Below are positions 6,256-14,433 of a stretch of DNA of 17,117 nucleotides, piece after piece. Each line of letters opens with the position of its first letter. The first letter of the stretch is position 1. Both the position numbers and the translations under genes were made by a program. Source of the stretch: Castellaniella sp. UBA6218 (lineage in GTDB: Bacteria > Pseudomonadota > Gammaproteobacteria > Burkholderiales > Burkholderiaceae_B); assembly GCA_002421865.1 (NCBI GenBank), contig DISE01000013.1:1-17117 (forward strand), written 5' to 3'. A model generated the notes under the pieces. It did not search any database. It saw only the letters and a list, made by a program, of their open reading frames with translations, and had not been told where the DNA came from.

Positions 6256-8277
6256 CTATAACGCAGGCGGGCGGACCGAGCCCGGGACGACGCGGGCGGC
6301 GAAGCGCTGCGCCAGCGTGCGGACCAGTTCGTCCTGTTCGGCGGCCTGTTCGGCGGCCTGCTGGCGGCGGCCGCGCTCGGCCTGATCGACGGCATGGGCC
6401 GTGTCGCCGCCCGTCTCGCCGTATTCGACCTCCAGCCGCACGACACGGCCGAAATATTCGGACAGGACCGTGCGCAGGCGGTCGTGCCCGCCGCCGTCCG
6501 CGTAGGTGTGAATGGCCACCCGCAGGCGGATCTGGTGATCGTCCCCCGAAAGCCATTCGCTGTTCAGCGCCAGCGCCCGGGCGGCGCCGCCGACCGGCAG
6601 GCCGGCGGCCACCCCCGGCCATGCCTGGGCCGTCATCCGCCCGGGATCGGGGGTTTCGGGCCGGGCCGCAGGCGGCTCGGCGGCCAGCCCGGCGATCGCT
6701 CCGGCCGCGCCGGGATCCATCCCCAGGTCATCCAGGGAAGCGGCGACGTCGAAGGCATCGGCCAGATCGGCGGGCACGGCGTCCGTCCAGTCGTCCGACG
6801 CGGCCGCGGCTTCGTCGGGGGGGGCGGGCGGAGCCGGATCGGGGTCCGGGATCGGGTCGCGGTCGGGTGCGGGATCGGGCTCGGGCGTCGGGACGGGGGG
6901 GCGGGGAGGGGCGTTCTGCCGGCGCGGAGGTTCGGCGGCCGAAAGCATGGGCGCTTCGGTGGCCCGGGCCGTTTCGGGCGAGACCGGGCCTGTCGCCGGC
7001 GGGTCGTCAGGCGTGGATTCCCAGGCGGGCGGCTCGGCGTGCGGGGCGGCTGCCTCGGCCGGGGGCCGTGACGCGGGCGCGACCGCCGTAGAAGTGACGG
7101 GCGCCGCGGTCTCGACGACCGCCGGCGCCGCCATGGCGGGGGCGTCGGACGGCCGTGCGATGGGCGGCGACCCCATGGATACGGGTGGCACGCGGCCTTC
7201 CGGCAACAGGGCCAGCATGCGCAGGCAGGCCATGACGAAGCCCGCCTGTTCGTCGGGTGCCAGGGCGAGTTCCTGGCGGCTGTGGACGGCCACGGCGTAG
7301 AACAACTGCACGTCGTCCGGTGACAGGGCGCCCGCCAGGGTGGTGATGTCCTCGGCCAGGGGGTCGTCGGCCTGAGCGTGACCCAGGCGTTGGGCGATGG
7401 CAACCCGTGACAGCAGCAGGGCCAGGTCCCCCAACGCCGACTGGAACGACAGGCCGCGCGCGGCCAGGTCGTCGGCCACGGCCAGGATGCCGGGCGTGTC
7501 TGCGGCCGCCAGGGCGCGCAGCAGGTCGAGCAGGTGGCGCTGGTCCAGGGTGCCGAGCATTTCGCCGACGGCGGCGGCGGTCAGGTCGCCCGCTGAAAAG
7601 GAGATGGCCTGATCCGTCAGGGACAGGGCGTCGCGCATCGAACCTGCCGCCGCCTGAGCGATCAGGCGCAGCCCCTGGGGATCCGCCGGCACGGATTCCT
7701 GTGCCAGGATGTCCCGGAGGTGGTCGACGATGGCGGGCACCGTCATCTGCTTCAGATTGAATTGCAGGCAGCGCGACAGCACCGTGACCGGGATTTTTTG
7801 CGGATCGGTGGTTGCGAGAATGAATTTGACGTGTTCGGGCGGCTCTTCCAGCGTCTTCAGCATGGCGTTGAACGCATGCCCGGTCAGCATGTGGACTTCG
7901 TCGATCATGTAGACCTTGAAGCGGCCGGAGGAGGGGGCGTAGACCGCCTGTTCCAGCAACTGGGTCATTTCGTCGACGCCCCGGTTGGAGGCGGCGTCGA
8001 GTTCGATGTAGTCCACATAACGGCCCGCGTCGATTTCCGTGCAGGCCTGACAATGGCCGCACGGGGTGGCGGTGACGCCCTGGGCGCAATTCAGGGACTT
8101 GGCGAGGATGCGTGACAGTGTGGTCTTGCCTACGCCGCGCGTGCCGGTGAACAGCCAGGCGTGGTGCAGCCGGCCGGACGAGAGCGCATGGGTCAGGGCA
8201 CGCACCACGTGATCCTGGCCAATCAGCGTATCGAATGAACGGGGGCGCCATTTTCGCGCCAAGACGAGATAGCTCAT
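6256..8277 (-). CDS. dnaX: DNA polymerase III subunit tau (and possibly gamma)
   Basis: A 673-residue clamp-loader ATPase of the replicative polymerase. Starting at MSYLVLARKWRPRSFDTLIG, the AAA+ domain has Walker A GTRGVGKT (45-52), a zinc module with C64, C73, C76 and C79, Walker B VYMIDEVH (122-129), sensor 1 in ILATTD (154-159) and the SRC motif (168-170). A proline/alanine/aspartate-rich linker covers roughly 360-500. The C-terminal domain (about 540-673) should bind DnaE and DnaB. The ATG at 8277 fits the conserved N terminus; the longer frame to 8445 runs through the ffs RNA gene. I saw no usable slippery heptamer near the linker, so a separate gamma product is not evident. Confidence 0.96.
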   Translation of the reverse strand: MSYLVLARKWRPRSFDTLIGQDHVVRALTHALSSGRLHHAWLFTGTRGVGKTTLSRILAKSLNCAQGVTATPCGHCQACTEIDAGRYVDYIELDAASNRGVDEMTQLLEQAVYAPSSGRFKVYMIDEVHMLTGHAFNAMLKTLEEPPEHVKFILATTDPQKIPVTVLSRCLQFNLKQMTVPAIVDHLRDILAQESVPADPQGLRLIAQAAAGSMRDALSLTDQAISFSAGDLTAAAVGEMLGTLDQRHLLDLLRALAAADTPGILAVADDLAARGLSFQSALGDLALLLSRVAIAQRLGHAQADDPLAEDITTLAGALSPDDVQLFYAVAVHSRQELALAPDEQAGFVMACLRMLALLPEGRVPPVSMGSPPIARPSDAPAMAAPAVVETAAPVTSTAVAPASRPPAEAAAPHAEPPAWESTPDDPPATGPVSPETARATEAPMLSAAEPPRRQNAPPRPPVPTPEPDPAPDRDPIPDPDPAPPAPPDEAAAASDDWTDAVPADLADAFDVAASLDDLGMDPGAAGAIAGLAAEPPAARPETPDPGRMTAQAWPGVAAGLPVGGAARALALNSEWLSGDDHQIRLRVAIHTYADGGGHDRLRTVLSEYFGRVVRLEVEYGETGGDTAHAVDQAERGRRQQAAEQAAEQDELVRTLAQRFAARVVPGSVRPPAL

Positions 8278-8303
8278 AGGCCGCCCTGGAGGGGGAAAAG
8301 GAA

Positions 8304-8400
8304 AGGCGAGCCTGACTTCGGCACTGGTTCCGCGCGGCTGTGGCTGCTTCGTTCCCGACCTGACCAGGTTCACCGCCGAACCATGCGAAGGGGCCCGCCT
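8304..8400 (-). ncRNA. ffs: 4.5S signal recognition particle RNA (small SRP RNA)
   Basis: The reverse strand carries the conserved apical SRP element: GAACCTGGTCAGGTC, then GGGAAC, then GAAGCAGCC. This matches the Ffh-binding loop of bacterial 4.5S RNA. The predicted ends AGGCGGGCC (5') and GGCTCGCCT (3') pair over 9 bp with one G-U, closing the single long hairpin of about 97 nt. The 3' end is followed by TTTCCTTTT, suitable for termination. The RNA joins Ffh to target nascent membrane proteins. The gene sits 26 bases upstream of dnaX, an arrangement I recall from other proteobacteria. Exact ends are inferred from pairing. Confidence 0.93.
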
Positions 8401-8405
8401 TTTGA

Positions 8406-8411
8406 ATTTTA
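8406..8411 (-). promoter_or_regulatory. Probable ffs -10 element
   Basis: TAAAAT on the reverse strand lies 5 to 6 bases upstream of the predicted 5' end of 4.5S RNA (about 8400), which is the right distance for a -10. The expected -35 position (8429-8434, CGATCG) does not resemble TTGACA. The same transcript may feed dnaX by readthrough. Confidence 0.55.
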
Positions 8412-8466
8412 ACAGGGTTTCGGTGCCCCGATCGCCGCGCCGCACCGGCGTGCGGGCGGAGGCGGT

Positions 8467-9099
8467 CTATAGACTCGGGCGCGGCAGCGCGACCCAGCGT
8501 CGGGCCGAGGGCCGGTGCCATTGGCGGTCCGCATAGTCCGCCAGCCGGCGTGGCACGGCATCGCCGCACAGGGCCAGCCGGTTGAGCATGAACGCCAGTT
8601 CGAAATCGGCGATGCTCCATGCCTCGAACAGCGTATCGGCGTCCTGGGGCAACAGGCGGTCGGCCACCGCGAACAGCCTGTCGGCCGCTTGTCGCGCCTC
8701 TTCGGACAAGGGCGCGAGCGGGGGCGGCCGGCGGAACAGGTTTTCCGACGAGCGTTCCTGCCGGATCGGCATCAGGTCGGTGCGCAACCAGGCCTGGATC
8801 TGGCGCGCCCGGGCGCGCTGCGTCGCATCGGTCGGGTAGAGCGCGGTCCCCGGAAAGACTTCATCCACGTATTCCGTGATCGCAGACGACTCGGCCAGTG
8901 TGAACGATCCGTGCGCCAGCGCGGGCACTTTGCCCGTCAGGGACAGGGAGACGTAGCCGGCTTCGCGTTGCGCCCCACGGTCGAGGTCGACCGGCGACAG
9001 CTCGAAGGGCACGCCCTTTTCTTGCAGGGCGACGAAGACCGACATGGCGTACGGGCTGATGAAATTCGCGTCGGTATAAAGCGTGAGCGGGTTGGACAT
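8467..9099 (-). CDS. yfcF: Glutathione transferase, YfcF type
   Basis: A 210-residue cytosolic glutathione transferase resembling E. coli YfcF throughout, for example ALQEKG, ESSAITEYVD, RARARQIQAWLRTDLMPIR and the W-x-IAD segment. The thioredoxin-like N-terminal domain has SPYAMS at 15-20, a likely activating serine near S15, and the glutathione-contacting ESSAI at 70-74. An all-helical C-terminal domain follows. YfcF has been linked to peroxide defence in E. coli; the physiological substrate is unclear. A perfect AGGAGG lies 6 bases upstream of the ATG, predicting strong translation. The gene is upstream of ffs on the same strand and diverges from the permease gene to the right across 235 bp. 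Confidence 0.9.
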   Translation of the reverse strand: MSNPLTLYTDANFISPYAMSVFVALQEKGVPFELSPVDLDRGAQREAGYVSLSLTGKVPALAHGSFTLAESSAITEYVDEVFPGTALYPTDATQRARARQIQAWLRTDLMPIRQERSSENLFRRPPPLAPLSEEARQAADRLFAVADRLLPQDADTLFEAWSIADFELAFMLNRLALCGDAVPRRLADYADRQWHRPSARRWVALPRPSL

Positions 9100-9334
9100 T
9101 GCGGGCCTCCTTTTGCCGCGGGCGCGGTCCGGCGATGAGGTGGCGGGCCGCTGGGAGCATGTTAGTCCCGGCAGGCCCGGGCTGTCCGCCGCAGCTCCCT
9201 CGCATGCGCCGGCCGGCGCGGCGGCGCGGGATCGTCCTGTCTTGCGGGGGCGCCAGACCCCGCCTTACACTTGCGACGAAATTTCACTCTTCCACCATCC
9301 TCTTCAGGGCGGCCCCTCCGGCCGTGCTCCCCTC

Positions 9335-10657
9335 ATGAAAACTTCCTATTTTCCGCAGTGGCGCCGTGTCTCGGGCACCGCCGATGGCGCCGTCGTCCAG
9401 CCCGACGAAACCATGGCGTGGCCGCAGACCGTTGCCATGGGCGCCCAGCACGTGGTGGCCATGTTCGGCTCGACCATTCTGGCGCCGCTCATCATGGGCT
9501 TCGATCCCAACACGGCCATCCTCATGTCGGGGGTGGGCACCCTGATCTTTTTCCTGTTCGTCGGCGGCCGGGTGCCCAGTTACCTGGGCTCGAGTTTCGC
9601 CTTCATCGGCGGCGTGATCGCGGTCAGCGGCTATTCGGGCAGCGGGCCGAACCTGAACATGGGTGTGGCGCTGGGCGCCATCATCGTCTGCGGCCTGATC
9701 TATACCGGCATCGGCCTGCTGACCATGGTGCTCAATGCCCGGCAGGGCGGAGGCGCCGACTGGATCGACCATTGGATGCCGCCCGTGGTCACCGGCGCCG
9801 TCGTGGCCGTGATCGGGCTGAATCTGGCGCCGATCGCGGCCAAGGGCGCGATGGGCGGTTCGCTGTTCGAGTCCTCCATGGCCCTCATGACGATCTTGTG
9901 CGTCGGCGGTGTGGCTGTCTATACGCGCGGGCTGGTGCAGCGATTGCTGATCCTGGTGGGCCTGCTCGCCGCCTGCGTGTGCTACGTGATCCTGGCCAAT
10001 GGCCTGGGGCTGGGCAAACCGATCGATTTTTCCGCCATCGCCGCCGCGCCCTGGCTGGGGTTGCCCACGCTGACGGCGCCGGTCTTCGAGGCCCATGCCA
10101 TCAGCGTGATTGCGCCGGTGGCTGTCATTCTGGTTGCCGAGAATCTGGGCCATATCAAGGCGGTCAGCGCCATGACGGGCCGGAACCTGGACCGCTACCT
10201 GGGTCGCGCCTTCGTGGGCGACGGGGTGGCGACGATGGTGTCAGGGGCTCTGGGCGGCACGGGCGTGACCACTTATGCGGAAAACATCGGCGTGATGACC
10301 GCGACGAAGATCTACTCCACGCTGGTGTTCGTGGTGGCCGCCCTGGTTGCCCTGTTGCTGGGCTTCTCGCCCAAGTTCGGCGCGGTCATCCAGGCCATTC
10401 CCGCGCCTGTGCTGGGCGGCATGTCGGTCGTGGTGTTCGGCCTGATCGCCATTGCCGGCGCACGTATCTGGGTGGCCAACCAGGTCGACTTCAGCGACAA
10501 CCGCAATCTGATCGTCGCCGCCGTGACGCTGATCCTGGGGGCGGGCAATTTTTCCATTGCCATCGGCAGCTTCAAGCTCGACGGCATCGGCACCGCGACG
10601 TTCGGCGCCATCCTGCTGCATGCGCTGCTGCGCGGCCGGCGCCGGTCGCAGGCGTGA
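9335..10657 (+). CDS. rutG: NCS2 family pyrimidine permease, RutG/UraA type
   Basis: A 440-residue inner-membrane nucleobase transporter with about 12 to 14 hydrophobic segments. It strongly resembles RutG: the N terminus has a PQWRRV...VVQPDE pattern like the E. coli protein, followed by MGAQHVVAMFGSTILAP, GGRVPSYLGSSFAFIGGVI and the NCS2 signature region VILVAENLGHIKAVSAMTGR. The substrate-site glutamates lie in AENLGH and in TTYAENIGV. It likely imports uracil or thymine by proton symport. The rest of a rut operon (rutABCDEF) is absent here, so it may serve general uracil salvage. I start at the ATG at 9335 to match the family; the frame extends to 9083 without similarity. The ribosome binding site is weak. 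Confidence 0.88.
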   Translation: MKTSYFPQWRRVSGTADGAVVQPDETMAWPQTVAMGAQHVVAMFGSTILAPLIMGFDPNTAILMSGVGTLIFFLFVGGRVPSYLGSSFAFIGGVIAVSGYSGSGPNLNMGVALGAIIVCGLIYTGIGLLTMVLNARQGGGADWIDHWMPPVVTGAVVAVIGLNLAPIAAKGAMGGSLFESSMALMTILCVGGVAVYTRGLVQRLLILVGLLAACVCYVILANGLGLGKPIDFSAIAAAPWLGLPTLTAPVFEAHAISVIAPVAVILVAENLGHIKAVSAMTGRNLDRYLGRAFVGDGVATMVSGALGGTGVTTYAENIGVMTATKIYSTLVFVVAALVALLLGFSPKFGAVIQAIPAPVLGGMSVVVFGLIAIAGARIWVANQVDFSDNRNLIVAAVTLILGAGNFSIAIGSFKLDGIGTATFGAILLHALLRGRRRSQA

Positions 10658-10667
10658 TCTTCCCGTG

Positions 10668-10695
10668 CCCATGATCCGGAGCGCCGGATCATGGG
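10668..10695 (+). terminator. Hairpin after the pyrimidine permease gene
   Basis: A perfect 12-bp stem (10668-10679 with 10684-10695) closes an AGCG loop, 10 bases past the rutG stop. No T-tract follows, so it is either a 3' stabilising hairpin or an atypical terminator. It is the same style as the hairpin after tal. Confidence 0.65.
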
Positions 10696-10793
10696 ACTGG
10701 AAGCAATGGCGGATTCTGTGCATGACGCATGGAACCATTGTTTTCTGAATAGTTACTTAAAAAGCAAGAGGCCTTGAGGCGGTGATGGAAACC

Positions 10794-10806
10794 GTCCGGC
10801 CCGGAC
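10794..10806. promoter_or_regulatory. Odd-centred GC-rich dyad before the unknown gene
   Basis: GTCCGG-C-CCGGAC is a perfect 13-base dyad, 30 bases upstream of the preferred start codon of the unknown gene and inside the coding region if the earlier ATG at 10785 is used. It could be a protein-binding site or a small leader hairpin. GC-rich chance palindromes are common in such genomes. Confidence 0.25.
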
Positions 10807-10835
10807 CCCTTAATGTAACTTGTGAGAAAACAGAA

Positions 10836-11474
10836 ATGACTGCCATCAGTTCCGTGAGTTCCTACCTTTCCTGGGGCGCCCAGACGCCCGCGAGCGCGCC
10901 GGCCGCCGAGCGCGCCGGGCAGCCCCGTGGCGACCAGCAGGTTCGGGAAAGCTACAACGTGAAAATCAGCGAGGCCTATCAGGAATTCAAGACGAAGTTC
11001 CAGGAATTCCATGACCGGGAGCAGTGCTTTGGCGAGGATCTGGCGCGGGAAGCCTATGAGGCGCGCAGCAAGATCAAGGAAGAGCATCAGGAGCAGACTT
11101 CGTACCTGGGGCGCGCGGCGATCTGGCTGCGCAACATGATGACCTATGGCGGCGGCAACGCCTCGTACGAAGGCCTGAGCAAGACCAAGAATCCCGAGGA
11201 AATCGCTTATTCCGCGTTCAAGACCGGCGGCGGCGACCTGGGCCTGCAGAATAACGGCTTTGGCGACAAGCTCGACGTCTGGAAGGCCATCAAGGACGTC
11301 TCGACGCTGTATCCGGAAGACATCACGGACTCGATGGTCGCCGTCTACAAGGCGCAGGAACCCGGCAAGGTGGATGTCGATGCGGTCCTGGCGGCGCGTG
11401 AAGTCACCAGCCCGGCCAACCGGTTCATGGATCTGCTCGAGCCCCGGAAAAACACCATCAACACCCACGCCTGA
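10836..11474 (+). CDS. Hypothetical protein, 212 residues, possibly secreted by a non-Sec route
   Basis: I do not recognise this protein. The first 35 residues are serine-, alanine- and proline-rich and look disordered (MTAISSVSSYLSWGAQTPAS). A strongly charged helical segment follows (about 42-85, coiled-coil-like, e.g. EFKTKFQEFHDRE and EARSKIKEEHQEQ). A glycine/asparagine-rich middle (MMTYGGGNASYEG, TGGGDLGLQNNGFGDK) precedes a helical C terminus. There is no membrane segment, no Sec or Tat signal and one cysteine. The disordered serine-rich start recalls type III effectors, but that is only a resemblance. The start is uncertain: an ATG at 10785 has a better GAGG site (5-base spacing) and would add 17 residues. 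It ends at a strong terminator, convergent with the HD-GYP gene. Codon use and base composition resemble the neighbours, supporting a real gene. Confidence 0.75.
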   Translation: MTAISSVSSYLSWGAQTPASAPAAERAGQPRGDQQVRESYNVKISEAYQEFKTKFQEFHDREQCFGEDLAREAYEARSKIKEEHQEQTSYLGRAAIWLRNMMTYGGGNASYEGLSKTKNPEEIAYSAFKTGGGDLGLQNNGFGDKLDVWKAIKDVSTLYPEDITDSMVAVYKAQEPGKVDVDAVLAAREVTSPANRFMDLLEPRKNTINTHA

Positions 11475-11493
11475 TCAATCCGGCGTTCATCCG

Positions 11494-11535
11494 GCCCGGG
11501 GGGCGTCGCGCATGGCGACGCCCCCCGGGCTTTTT
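11494..11535 (+). terminator. Intrinsic terminator of the unknown gene
   Basis: A perfect 16-bp GC-rich stem (11494-11509 with 11515-11530) with a 5-base loop is followed by TTTTT (11531-11535). This is a textbook Rho-independent terminator on the plus strand, 19 bases after the stop codon. The T-tract touches the stop codon of the convergent HD-GYP gene, whose transcript could use the same stem but has no T-tract on its side. Confidence 0.95.
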
Positions 11536-14411
11536 CATGCGCCTGCGGCGATGCGCGCCAGCGCATCGATATCCACCGTGTCGAGTTGCTCCGCCTTCAT
11601 GAAGTCGCGTGCGTAGTCCAGCCAGACGGGACTGCGCAGAAAGTACAAGTACAACTGGGTGTCGAGATGCCCTTCCTTGCACATGAACGCCATGATGCGC
11701 AGCGATTCGGACAGTGTCTTGGCCGGCTTGTAGGGGCGGTCGGCGGCCGTCAGCGCCTCGAAGACGTCGACCAGGGCCATGACGCGTTCGGTGAGCTGGA
11801 GTTTTTCGCCGGGGATGCGGCGGGGATAGCCGGCGCCGTCCATTCTTTCGTGGTGGTTGGAGGCGATGTCGGGCACCCGCGCGAGGTGGCGCGGCCAGGG
11901 GAGCTGATTCAACATGGTCAAAGTCTGCACCATGTGATCGTTGATCGCGAAACGGTCTTCTTCCGTCAGGGTGCCGCGGCGAATGGTGAGATTGTGCAAT
12001 TCGCCGGCGTTCTGCCGGCAGGCTGGCAGCTTCATGTCGAAACCCAGCGTATTGCGCGGATCGTCGCGTTCCACCGCCGGCTTGCGCGCTTCGTCCCAGG
12101 GCACGATATGTTCGGGCTTGTCGGCCAGCAGCGGTTCCGCCGCCGGCAGCCCGGGCGGGTGGGGACGGCGGAGCGCCAGTTTGCCCAGTTCGGCCGCGGA
12201 CAGGCCGAGGCTGTCGTCGAAGTGGCGCAGCCAGGTCGTTTGCGCGATCCGGCGCAAGCGCTCGATCGCCTCGTCCGGCAGAAATTCTCCGCCGATATTG
12301 CATTGGGCGATGAACTGGAAATCCTCTTGCAATTGCGCGCGTCGCGCATCCAGGTCGGCGTCGGCGCGGTCGGCGTCTTCTCCCGCGAGCCTGGCCTGCA
12401 GGTGACTGATCTCGGCATCGCGCCACAGCACTTCGAAACGCATGCGGATTTCATGGATCCGGTTGTGGATGACTTCCAGCTTCGTGGCCTTGTCGATGAT
12501 GTGTTCGGGGCTGGTGACCTTGCCGCAGTCATGAAGCCAGGCCGCGAGGCGGAATTCGTAGCGCTCGTCCTCGCTGAGGGAAAAGTCGGCATAGGGGCCG
12601 CTGGTCTCCGCCGCGATCTGATCGGTCAGCATGATGGCCAGCCTGGGCACGCGTTCGCAATGACCGCCCGTGTAGGGGCTTTTCGCATCGATGGCGTCGG
12701 CCAGGACACGGATGAAGGCGTCCAGCAGCGCCTTCTGGGCCTGGGCGAACTGGCGTGCCTCGATGGCCATGGCCAGCATGCCGGTCAATTGGTGTGCGAA
12801 CGAGAGGAATTCGGGCGATGCGTGATCGGGATCCTGTTCATGCGTCAGCACCAGCAGCCCCTCGAGATGGCCGCGGCGGCTGCGCAGTTCGAAGGTGATC
12901 CGCTCTTGAGCGCCGCTGTCGTGATGGGTGCTGTCCGCATCCTGCGCCGGCCAGTGCGCCGGCCATGCGCCGCTTGCCGATGCCTGGTCCGTGTCGCCGA
13001 ACGCCGCGGCCAGCGACGGAGCGCTCCCTTCCTTTTCCGTGAGATAAACCGCGCCGCCCGAACAGCGCGTGGCCTTGACGAGCTTTTCCAGCACCTGGGC
13101 GAGCATGGCTTCGATGCTCGGTTCCGTGCCCATGATCCGGCTGATTTCCAGGAATGCCTTGACCGTGCCGCCTATGTGGTCCATGACGAGGTCGAGCTCC
13201 CCGACCTCGCGCAGGCGCGTCGGCCGGGATCCGGGGCGGATGAAGTTGAACAAGGACATTTTTCTGGCCCGTTCCGCCAGGCGCTCCAGCGCCTGTCCCA
13301 CGGCGCTGCCTGTGCGCCATCCGAGGGGCAGGAGCAGCAGGATCAGAGCGGATGACATGAGGATCATGAGCGTCCGGTTGCGCGACAGATCGCCGAGCAG
13401 TTCGTCCGTGGGCGCGGTCGACAGCAATTGCAGGTCGAGCCCCTGGATGCCGTCGAAAGGGAGCGCGGTCCCCAGCCATTCCTCGCCCGAGGCCTCGTAA
13501 GAAATGATCGGGTCGTCGGGGATCGTTTGCCGCAGGCGGGACAGTGCCTTGACGTCCAGATCGCGCAGAGAGGGCAGCCTGGGCGTGCCGTCTGACGAGA
13601 CCGCGGGCGGCGGCATCGCACCGCTGTAGGCGAGGATCGATCCGTCCTGTGTGACCAGGGCCAGCTCGGCGCCTGGGGTCAGCCGCAGGCTGGCGAGGCC
13701 TTTGCCCAGATCCGCCAGAGTGATGTCCGCGCCGACGATGGTTTGTCCCGATCGGGCGCGCTGGGACAAGGTGATCCCGACCTGGCCGGTCGTGAAGAAA
13801 ACGTAGGGGCCTGAGGTGACGGTTTCTTCGCTTGCGGAGGCCTGGGCGTACCAGGAGCGGGTTCGGGGGTCGAACGCCGTCTCGCTCTGGAGCCTTTGCA
13901 TTACCAAGTCATGCTGTGCGTCATAGAAAAACAGCTGGTTGCGGGTCGAGCCGTCCTGGAGCCGCGTCAGAATGTTGACGAGGTAGTCGGCCTGGGCCGG
14001 CGCCTGGAAGAACCGCCGGGTTTTCGGATCCCGCAGCGGTCTCAGCGACATGAAATCCCCGTTCCCGTGTCCGACATAAAGCGCGGAGACCAGTGGATTG
14101 GCCGACAGGGCCGCCGTCAGCGTGGTGCGCAATGCCAGGTTCTCGCCGTCCTGCGTGGTCTGGACGAGGGGGTTGAAGGCGAGCGCATTCAGCATGGCCT
14201 CGCCAGGGGCGATGATCCGGCGTGTCCGTTCGGCGGTCAGCTGGCTGGCGTTGATCGCGGTGATGTGCGCCATGTCCAGGAAGGCCTGTTTGGAGCCGAA
14301 CCAGCTCAGCGAGATCAGCACGATGGCGACGAACGACATGGCGACGACCGTGGTCCCGGCGATGATGTATCGGATGGGCCAGGCGCGCGTCAAACAGGGG
14401 AAATGTGGCAT
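11535..14411 (-). CDS. Membrane-bound Cache-GAF-HD-GYP protein, probable c-di-GMP phosphodiesterase
   Basis: A 958-residue signalling protein. A transmembrane helix (about 14-38) is followed by a periplasmic dCache-like sensor (40-345), a second helix (347-365), a HAMP-like linker (366-425), a GAF domain (430-555) and an HD-GYP domain (560-945). Metal and catalytic residues are in place: H584 in GGHCERV, the HD pair H627-D628 in HDCGK, and HHERMDGAGYP (853-863). HD-GYP enzymes hydrolyse c-di-GMP to pGpG or GMP, lowering the signal that favours biofilm. The HD pair and the HHE motif are about 226 residues apart, against roughly 60 in canonical members, so about 165 residues are inserted (around 641-808). 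I chose the ATG at 14411, which directly precedes the basic-then-hydrophobic start; the frame is open to 14708 but looks non-coding. The ribosome binding site is poor. Confidence 0.9.
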   Translation of the reverse strand: MPHFPCLTRAWPIRYIIAGTTVVAMSFVAIVLISLSWFGSKQAFLDMAHITAINASQLTAERTRRIIAPGEAMLNALAFNPLVQTTQDGENLALRTTLTAALSANPLVSALYVGHGNGDFMSLRPLRDPKTRRFFQAPAQADYLVNILTRLQDGSTRNQLFFYDAQHDLVMQRLQSETAFDPRTRSWYAQASASEETVTSGPYVFFTTGQVGITLSQRARSGQTIVGADITLADLGKGLASLRLTPGAELALVTQDGSILAYSGAMPPPAVSSDGTPRLPSLRDLDVKALSRLRQTIPDDPIISYEASGEEWLGTALPFDGIQGLDLQLLSTAPTDELLGDLSRNRTLMILMSSALILLLLPLGWRTGSAVGQALERLAERARKMSLFNFIRPGSRPTRLREVGELDLVMDHIGGTVKAFLEISRIMGTEPSIEAMLAQVLEKLVKATRCSGGAVYLTEKEGSAPSLAAAFGDTDQASASGAWPAHWPAQDADSTHHDSGAQERITFELRSRRGHLEGLLVLTHEQDPDHASPEFLSFAHQLTGMLAMAIEARQFAQAQKALLDAFIRVLADAIDAKSPYTGGHCERVPRLAIMLTDQIAAETSGPYADFSLSEDERYEFRLAAWLHDCGKVTSPEHIIDKATKLEVIHNRIHEIRMRFEVLWRDAEISHLQARLAGEDADRADADLDARRAQLQEDFQFIAQCNIGGEFLPDEAIERLRRIAQTTWLRHFDDSLGLSAAELGKLALRRPHPPGLPAAEPLLADKPEHIVPWDEARKPAVERDDPRNTLGFDMKLPACRQNAGELHNLTIRRGTLTEEDRFAINDHMVQTLTMLNQLPWPRHLARVPDIASNHHERMDGAGYPRRIPGEKLQLTERVMALVDVFEALTAADRPYKPAKTLSESLRIMAFMCKEGHLDTQLYLYFLRSPVWLDYARDFMKAEQLDTVDIDALARIAAGA

Positions 14412-14433
14412 GAGAGTCTGTCGTCTTGTTTGG

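Noticed and set aside
6835..6900. Tandem GC-rich repeat that could suggest a non-coding repeat array
   Set aside because: It is in frame and encodes the Pro/Asp linker of DnaX; unit lengths are irregular.
7794..7799. Run of six As in the dnaX coding strand as a frameshift site
   Set aside because: It lies in conserved DPQKIP codons near residue 160, inside the ATPase domain. The codon phase does not make a proper slippery heptamer, and shifting there would destroy the protein.
9083..9334. 84-codon upstream extension of the pyrimidine permease frame
   Set aside because: It overlaps the start of the divergent glutathione transferase gene, has no family similarity, and the family start fits the ATG at 9335.
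10707..10722. Sigma-54-like element TGGC...GC before the unknown gene
   Set aside because: The GG and GC pairs have the right 12-base offset, but only about 8 of 12 consensus positions match and no activator site was seen. A chance match in GC-rich DNA is likely.
11586..13355. 589-codon open frame on the plus strand antisense to the HD-GYP gene
   Set aside because: It is a GC-rich shadow. The opposite strand encodes clear Cache, GAF and HD-GYP motifs, while this frame has histidine/glutamine/glycine/alanine-biased composition and no recognisable domain.
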